Of a stretch of DNA of 64,000 nucleotides, positions 59,795 through 64,000 are shown one piece after another. Within the stretch, counting starts at the first letter, position 1. Each line of letters opens with the position of its first letter. Under the pieces are notes generated by a model, which worked only from the letters and a program-made list of their open reading frames with translations, was not told where the DNA came from and did not search any database. Both the position numbers and the translations under genes were made by a program. Source of the DNA: a virus. The stretch spans positions 1-64,000 of IMG/VR virus record IMGVR_UViG_3300017767_002783; one strand, given 5' to 3'.

Positions 59795-60811
59795 ATGCCT
59801 TTTAAATCTGAAAAACAAAGAAGATGGATGCACGCTAACAAACCTAAAATGGCTAAAAAGTGGGAAAAAGAGGAGGCTCTAAAGGAAAAGATTCGTGGTA
59901 TTATTAAACGAGAATTAGAGGCAACAAATTCTTCTGCAATACCAGTTTATAAAACACCTATGGCATTTAAAAAATCTACATTTAAGGCAATTGGTATAGA
60001 TGATGAAGATGATAGTGATGAATTATTAGGTGGGTTAAAGGATGTAAGAAAGAAAAACTCTAAGAAAGATAAAGAACAAAAAAAAATGAAAGAAATAAAA
60101 GACCACGAAGGTAAGATGGCAAAATCACAATTGGAAAGATCTATGAAGTATTCTAAGATGATTTACAATATGATACAGAATGTCGATAAGGGTAAGGGAG
60201 TTGAGTTTCCAGCTTGGGTTCAATCCAAACTAACTAAGGCAGAAGATTACTTACAGAGTGTTTTTAATTATTTAGATGGTAAAGACGGATTAGAGGATAA
60301 ATTTCAAGAGGGTGTAACCATAAAAACAATTGTAGAGGGTGTTAGAGTAAGAAATGGTGAATCAGCCAAACCAGGTATGTGGGAAGTTTTTGACAACCAT
60401 TCAGGTAAAAGTATTAAAGTGGTTAAAACAGCATCATCAGCTACAAGGTTAATGAATAGGTTGATGAATAGTGGTCAGTATAACGAAATTGCAACCAAAT
60501 GGGTAGGTGAAACAGTAGATGAAGCTATGCCTATGAAGATGAAACCATTTAGTTCATCAGAGGCAAGACAACTTGTTAACCAAGACATTAAAAAGATGTC
60601 AAAACATTTAGGTAAAGCATCACAACAATCTATTAAACTTATGATGAATGGTGTAAAGGGTGGTAAATATACTGCAATGGATATATCAAGAGGTTTAAAA
60701 GAAGGACCCGCCGGTAGAACACATTTCGGAGAACTTGGTTTTCTACAACAATTGTGGAACAAAGTTCGTGATGGATTTAGAAGATATTCAAAAGAAAAAA
60801 AACTCAGTTAG
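59795..60811 (+). CDS. Putative prohead core or head-associated protein
   Basis: 338 residues. MPFKSEKQRRWMHANKPKMAKKW is a short motif common at the start of phage proteins (P-F-K-S-x-x-Q-R-R-x-x-x-A). It is followed by IIKRELEATNSSAIPVYKTPMAFKK, resembling the LDEANST...TPLAF segment of the protein at 53755. The remainder is helical with KAEDYLQSVFNYLDGKDG and MWEVFDNHSGKSIKVVK. Ends one promoter-like motif before the next gene. Confidence 0.58.
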   Translation: MPFKSEKQRRWMHANKPKMAKKWEKEEALKEKIRGIIKRELEATNSSAIPVYKTPMAFKKSTFKAIGIDDEDDSDELLGGLKDVRKKNSKKDKEQKKMKEIKDHEGKMAKSQLERSMKYSKMIYNMIQNVDKGKGVEFPAWVQSKLTKAEDYLQSVFNYLDGKDGLEDKFQEGVTIKTIVEGVRVRNGESAKPGMWEVFDNHSGKSIKVVKTASSATRLMNRLMNSGQYNEIATKWVGETVDEAMPMKMKPFSSSEARQLVNQDIKKMSKHLGKASQQSIKLMMNGVKGGKYTAMDISRGLKEGPAGRTHFGELGFLQQLWNKVRDGFRRYSKEKKLS

Positions 60812-60815
60812 TATA

Positions 60816-60825
60816 TATTTATAGT
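60816..60825 (+). promoter_or_regulatory. Promoter-like motif TATATTTATA
   Basis: Exact copy of the 10-mer found at 52860 and 61807, in a 33-base gap, ending 19 bases before the ATG at 60845 with TTAAGGAGAAT in between. The shorter spacing would leave only a minimal leader. Candidate late promoter, evidence is recurrence and location only. Confidence 0.42.
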
Positions 60826-60844
60826 TGATTAAGGAGAATCAAAA

Positions 60845-61510
60845 ATGGCTAAATTAAAAGATTTAATTAAAGAAAACGCAATGTTAGGTGGAGTCGTATC
60901 TAAACCTGCATTCTCAAATCTCAATATGGGATTTAGAACACAAAAAAGTTCCACAAAACTTACTGATATAGTAGAGGATGTTTACGGACAATCTACTCAA
61001 AAAGTAAATGTAAAGGAATTTGTACAAGAAATTGGACAATACAATTCCTATGGTAATGAGATTTATCGTGAAGGTAATCTTAAAGAATTAGCAAATAAAC
61101 TTTCTCGTTTAGCAGAAACTGCAAAACAACATACTTTACAAGAAACCGAAGATTGGTTTGATAAAATCACGGTAAATCGTAATATGAAAGAACTAACTGG
61201 TCTCTCTGGTCAATTTAAGAAAGTTGCTACTGAGGCACAGGCATTACAAGAAAGAATGAGTGGTCTATATGAAGATATGGGACATATTCTTGGTAGATAT
61301 TATGAAATTAATGAATCTAATCCTACTGATACTAACGAAAGTAATGGAGTGGAGGCAGACACAGTAAAAGAAGGTTCTTACGAAGATTTCTTTCAGTCAG
61401 CAATGAAAAAATTTAATATAAGTTCACCAGATGAACTTGATGATGATGAAAAAGTAAAATTTTTCAATTATGTAGATAAAAATTATTCTGCAAAATCAGA
61501 AACAGACTAA
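60845..61510 (+). CDS. Putative prohead core protein with targeting-like N-terminus
   Basis: 221 residues, strong TTAAGGAG ribosome-binding site. MAKLKDLIKENAMLGG has I-K-E at Glu10. The body is helical (RLAETAKQHTLQETEDWF, KKVATEAQALQERMSGL) and its C-terminus is acidic (PDELDDDEKVKFFNYVDKN). Immediately upstream of bS21 and the scaffold, so a core component cleaved by the gp21-like protease is likely. Family recalled from marine phages but unnamed. Confidence 0.62.
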   Translation: MAKLKDLIKENAMLGGVVSKPAFSNLNMGFRTQKSSTKLTDIVEDVYGQSTQKVNVKEFVQEIGQYNSYGNEIYREGNLKELANKLSRLAETAKQHTLQETEDWFDKITVNRNMKELTGLSGQFKKVATEAQALQERMSGLYEDMGHILGRYYEINESNPTDTNESNGVEADTVKEGSYEDFFQSAMKKFNISSPDELDDDEKVKFFNYVDKNYSAKSETD

Positions 61511-61524
61511 AAAACGGAGGTTAC

Positions 61525-61788
61525 TTGGAAGTAAAAGTAAAAAAGAATAATGTAGAGTTCGCTCTTAGGTTATTAAAAAGAAAAATTAAAGATAGTGGTT
61601 TAATGGTAGAGTTGAGAGAAAGACAATACTATAAAAAACCATCAGCAAAAAAGTCAGAACAGAGAAAGTTGGGAAAGGTTCGTAATTGGATTAAACAACA
61701 CCAAATGAATCCAGATTGGTGTGGAGAACCACCAACAGCAGGACTAAAAGAAAAAATTAAGAAAGAACGATTACAATACAAAAAATAA
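61525..61788 (+). CDS. rpsU: Phage ribosomal protein bS21 homologue
   Basis: 87 residues from a TTG start, chosen because AACGGAGGTTAC (a near-perfect ribosome-binding site, CGGAGG at 61515-61520) is four bases upstream and no ATG exists nearby. VKVKKNNVEFALRLLKRKIKDSGLM followed by RERQYYKKPSAKKSEQRK matches bS21 (V-K-V-x-x-x-x-x-x-x-A-L-R-x-x-K-R ... R-R-x-x-Y-x-K-P-S-x-x-R). A ~30-residue extension (NWIKQHQMNPDWCGEPPTAG...) is not part of bacterial bS21. Marine phages carry bS21 and are thought to alter host ribosomes toward phage messages. Odd place, between core and scaffold genes. Confidence 0.85.
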   Translation: MEVKVKKNNVEFALRLLKRKIKDSGLMVELRERQYYKKPSAKKSEQRKLGKVRNWIKQHQMNPDWCGEPPTAGLKEKIKKERLQYKK

Positions 61789-61806
61789 CCGTTTTTCTAA
61801 GTTTTA

Positions 61807-61944
61807 TATATTTATATACACAAGAATATATCGTTCAATCGCATACGATATACCGACTAATGTAAACCACATTAAAGTTCCTAATAACTTTATTAATTCC
61901 ATTCCAAGTTTTTATGCTTGGGATAAACTCTTAGGAGAAAAATA
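61807..61944 (+). promoter_or_regulatory. Promoter-like motif and structured leader of the scaffold gene
   Basis: The 156-base gap before the scaffold gene contains TATATTTATA (61807-61816), then an inverted repeat TATATCG/CGATATA (7 bp, around 61829-61853), TAATAA/TTATTA (around 61883-61896) and CCAAG/CTTGG (around 61904-61922), and ends with TTAGGAGAAAAATA before the ATG. The leader is the longest in the head module. It may set the level of scaffold synthesis or end transcription from bS21. No known RNA family is recognised. Confidence 0.45.
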
Positions 61945-63306
61945 ATGGATGATCTTTTAAAAGACGCAATAGCAGATGCTAAAGCAGTCAGAGAGACCGC
62001 ACTTGCAAACGCTAAAATAGCTCTTGAAGAAGCATTTACTCCAAGGATTCAATCTATGCTTTCAAAGAAGATTCAGTCTGAAATCGAAGATGAGGAAACT
62101 CCTCATGATGAAGATGAAATGGCTGGAGAAGAAGTACCTGAAGCACCTGAAGCACCTGCAGAAGAAGAACCTGAAGTGGCAGTAGAGCCAGAAGTTGGTG
62201 AAGAACCATCTGATGAAATAGCTGTAGCTGATGAAGAAGAAGATGCACCTCACGATGAAATCGCTGATGCTGATGAAATGGCTATGGACGCCGATGAAAT
62301 CGCTGATGCTGATGAAGGTGAAGGACACGATGCTGATGAAGGTGAAGAAGATGTGATTGAAATCAATGGTGTAAAGTACGCCCCAGTAGTATCTGAGGAA
62401 GAAGAAGAAGATGCTGACGAAATGTATAAAGAGGAAGAAGAAGTTGATGAAGATGAACTCGACCTTGAATCTATTCTTAAAGAACTCGAAGATGAAGCCG
62501 ATGAAGGTGAAGATGACGATGTTAATGAAGAATATGATGAAAATGCAGTCGGTGACGGACATGATTCAGACGAAGTTAAAACAGCTGATGAAGCTGAATT
62601 AGCCGAGAATGATGTATCTTCCGATATAGGTGCTGGTGATAACAAAGTCAATGATGAAGCAAATGACTCGTCTAAAACAGGAGCACAAGGTCCTGAAGGT
62701 GAAGGAAGTGATTCTGAATCTGGAAAAGAAGATGACAATCTTGAAGTAGTTGATGACTTAGTTGAAGTAAATGGGCAAAAGTATCGTGCAATTAAAGAAG
62801 AAGATGAGGAAGAAGTCAATGAAGAAGATGACAAAGACATCGACCTTGAAGAAATCTTAAAAGCACTTTCAGAAGGTGATGATGATGTAGATGAAGAAGA
62901 AGCAGAAAAGAAAGACGAAGCAATTTCTAAACTCACATCTGAACTTAATGAACATCGCAATGTTGTTAAGTATCTTCGTTCAAAATTGAATGAAGTTAAT
63001 CTACTTAATGCTAAACTCTTGTTTACTAACAAATTATTCCGTGCACACGGTTTAAATAACGAACAGAAGTTAAAAGTGGTGGAAACTTTCGATAGAGCTA
63101 AAAACCTTAGAGAAGTCAAGTTGGTATTTTCAACTTTGGCAGAATCTTTTGGTAGCAAAACCGCAAAGCAGTCTAAACCAATTAAAGAGAGTAAAGGTTC
63201 AGCCTCTAAAGCAGTAGCTTCAACCAAACCTAAATCATCACCACAAGTGATTGAAGAAGGATTTGATATGAAGAAACGCTTTCAGAAGTTAGCTAATATT
63301 CTGTAA
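61945..63306 (+). CDS. Prohead core scaffold protein, highly acidic (gp22-like)
   Basis: 453 residues. Residues ~1-40 are helical (LLKDAIADAKAVRETAL), residues ~45-320 are extremely acidic with E/D runs, and the C-terminal ~120 residues are a coiled coil (ISKLTSELNEHRNVVKYLRSKL) and AESFGSK ... MKKRFQKLANIL, typical of T4-like scaffold ends. Two internal repeats, EINGVKYAPV (from residue ~138) and VEVNGQKYRAI (from ~273), each precede an acidic stretch and a D-L-E-x-I-L-K-x-L segment. Contains several L/I-x-E sites for the protease. Antisense frames of this gene are artefacts of its composition. Confidence 0.8.
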   Translation: MDDLLKDAIADAKAVRETALANAKIALEEAFTPRIQSMLSKKIQSEIEDEETPHDEDEMAGEEVPEAPEAPAEEEPEVAVEPEVGEEPSDEIAVADEEEDAPHDEIADADEMAMDADEIADADEGEGHDADEGEEDVIEINGVKYAPVVSEEEEEDADEMYKEEEEVDEDELDLESILKELEDEADEGEDDDVNEEYDENAVGDGHDSDEVKTADEAELAENDVSSDIGAGDNKVNDEANDSSKTGAQGPEGEGSDSESGKEDDNLEVVDDLVEVNGQKYRAIKEEDEEEVNEEDDKDIDLEEILKALSEGDDDVDEEEAEKKDEAISKLTSELNEHRNVVKYLRSKLNEVNLLNAKLLFTNKLFRAHGLNNEQKLKVVETFDRAKNLREVKLVFSTLAESFGSKTAKQSKPIKESKGSASKAVASTKPKSSPQVIEEGFDMKKRFQKLANIL

Positions 63307-63345
63307 TAGTAAAGTAATTAATAACAATTTTTTTGGAGAAAAAAA

Positions 63346-64000
63346 ATGGCAGACAATTTAAGTTCCATCGAAAATTTGATGGAATCATACGATTCTCAGA
63401 GAAGCCGTTTGGCAGAGACTCAAAAGTTAGTCAGTAAGTGGGAGCCTACTGGACTACTTGAAGGTCTTACCGATACAAACAAACAGCATGGAATGGCTGT
63501 TCTTCTTGAAAATCAGGCACGTCAGTTAATTGATGAATCATCAAAGACTGGTACTGCTTCGAATTCAGAAGAATGGAGTGGTGTTGCTTTACCATTGGTT
63601 CGTAGAATCTTTGGTGAATTAGCAGCTCAAGACTTTGTTAGTGTTCAACCTATGAACCTACCAAGTGGTCTTATATTCTATCTTGATTTCAAGTATGGTA
63701 CAGCCCAAACTGGTAATCATAACAAGAACTCGTTCATTCATGGTAATACTTCAGCATCTAACGCAGACGCTAGTGGTGGTTTATATGGAGCAGGTAAATT
63801 TGGATATTCAATCAATGACCAAGCAACTGCAACGATAGCACCAACCGTAGCATCCGCTTCTTGGAAAGAAGTAGAATTTGAACAATCATTATCCGCATCA
63901 ATTGCAACAACAGCATCTGATCAGATTATTAAAGGTACGGTCGCAAGGTCTAACTTTACTAACCCTGATGTTGAAGGTGTTCGTTCTTTTGTACTAAGTG
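63346..64000 (+). CDS. Major capsid protein (gp23-like), 3' truncated by window end
   Basis: The frame starts at the ATG at 63346 (TTTTGGAGAAAAAAA upstream) and is open to the last base, ~218 codons. MADNLSSIENLMESYDSQRSRL, then EPTGLLEGL, HGMAVLLENQARQLIDESSK, ALPLVRRIFGELAAQDFVSVQPMNLPSGLIFYLDFKYG match the T4 gp23 N-terminal region, where V-Q-P-M-x-x-P-(T/S)-G is strongly conserved. LIDES may be the maturation cleavage site removed from T4 gp23. It forms the icosahedral shell around the scaffold. Confidence 0.9.
   Translation, partial: MADNLSSIENLMESYDSQRSRLAETQKLVSKWEPTGLLEGLTDTNKQHGMAVLLENQARQLIDESSKTGTASNSEEWSGVALPLVRRIFGELAAQDFVSVQPMNLPSGLIFYLDFKYGTAQTGNHNKNSFIHGNTSASNADASGGLYGAGKFGYSINDQATATIAPTVASASWKEVEFEQSLSASIATTASDQIIKGTVARSNFTNPDVEGVRSFVLS

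Noticed and set aside
62062-62562. Minus-strand frame rich in Phe/Ile opposite the scaffold
   Set aside because: Also a compositional shadow of the acidic repeats; apparent membrane protein is an artefact.
62250-63227. Long open frame on the minus strand (325 residues, Ser-rich) opposite the scaffold gene
   Set aside because: It is the antisense of GAA/GAT/GAT-rich acidic codons, which rarely give stops on the other strand; no ribosome-binding site and Ser runs mirror the Glu/Asp runs.
1-64000. tRNA genes, CRISPR arrays, insertion sequences, integrase or attachment sites
   Set aside because: None seen on reading the gaps; nearly all bases are covered by tightly packed + strand genes.

Overview
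The window is one contiguous piece of a large, AT-rich, T4-like tailed phage (myovirus-type head module). Every gene I support lies on the + strand, most overlap by 1-20 nt (ATGA/TAATG junctions), and no rRNA, tRNA, CRISPR or insertion sequence is visible. Gene order terminase large subunit, portal, prohead protease, scaffold, major capsid protein places it among T4-superfamily phages, and a phage-type ribosomal protein bS21, 2OG oxygenases and several unnamed families resemble uncultured marine phages. The host cannot be fixed; frequent GGAG ribosome-binding sites argue mildly against a Bacteroidota host.

Region 1 (2-39202) is a giant glycan/small-molecule island of about 39 genes. It holds nine copies of one glycosyltransferase-like family, eight SGNH-hydrolase-like proteins, a GT7-type galactosyltransferase with a LamG domain (cut by the window start), two fucosyltransferase-like proteins, a sulfotransferase, three 2-oxoglutarate/Fe(II) oxygenases, a carbamoyltransferase, a methyltransferase, and nucleotide-sugar enzymes: GDP-mannose 4,6-dehydratase-like, RmlC-like, two further SDR epimerase/reductases, a PLP enzyme with the ColD-type His, a ThDP carboligase, a UDP-sugar dehydrogenase, a minimal split E1-like ThDP enzyme, ketopantoate hydroxymethyltransferase (PanB), and a B12/radical-SAM protein fused to the glycosyltransferase family. 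The enzyme set could make a branched 3,6-dideoxy sugar that is then sulfated, methylated, carbamoylated or hydroxylated. A structured leader RNA with a hidden ribosome-binding site sits before the dehydratase gene.

Region 2 (39203-49367) is a cargo-like block: P-loop kinase, ferredoxin, CCA-adding-type nucleotidyltransferase with HD domain, an NMNAT-like nucleotidyltransferase fused to the C-half of a ligase-like protein, small membrane proteins, and a protein carrying the missing ligase N-half. Many of these start with an M-x-K-L-x-x-L-L-x-E sequence, as in the T4 capsid-targeting sequence that ends at a gp21 cleavage site.

Region 3 (49367-64000) is the head morphogenesis module: terminase, portal, a series of probable prohead-core/internal proteins that also carry L/I-x-E cleavage motifs, protease, bS21, an acidic scaffold, and the start of the major capsid protein, which runs off the window. 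The most exciting reading is that regions 2 and 3 encode a large set of capsid-packaged, protease-matured enzymes, including a permuted split ligase whose two halves sit directly behind predicted protease sites.
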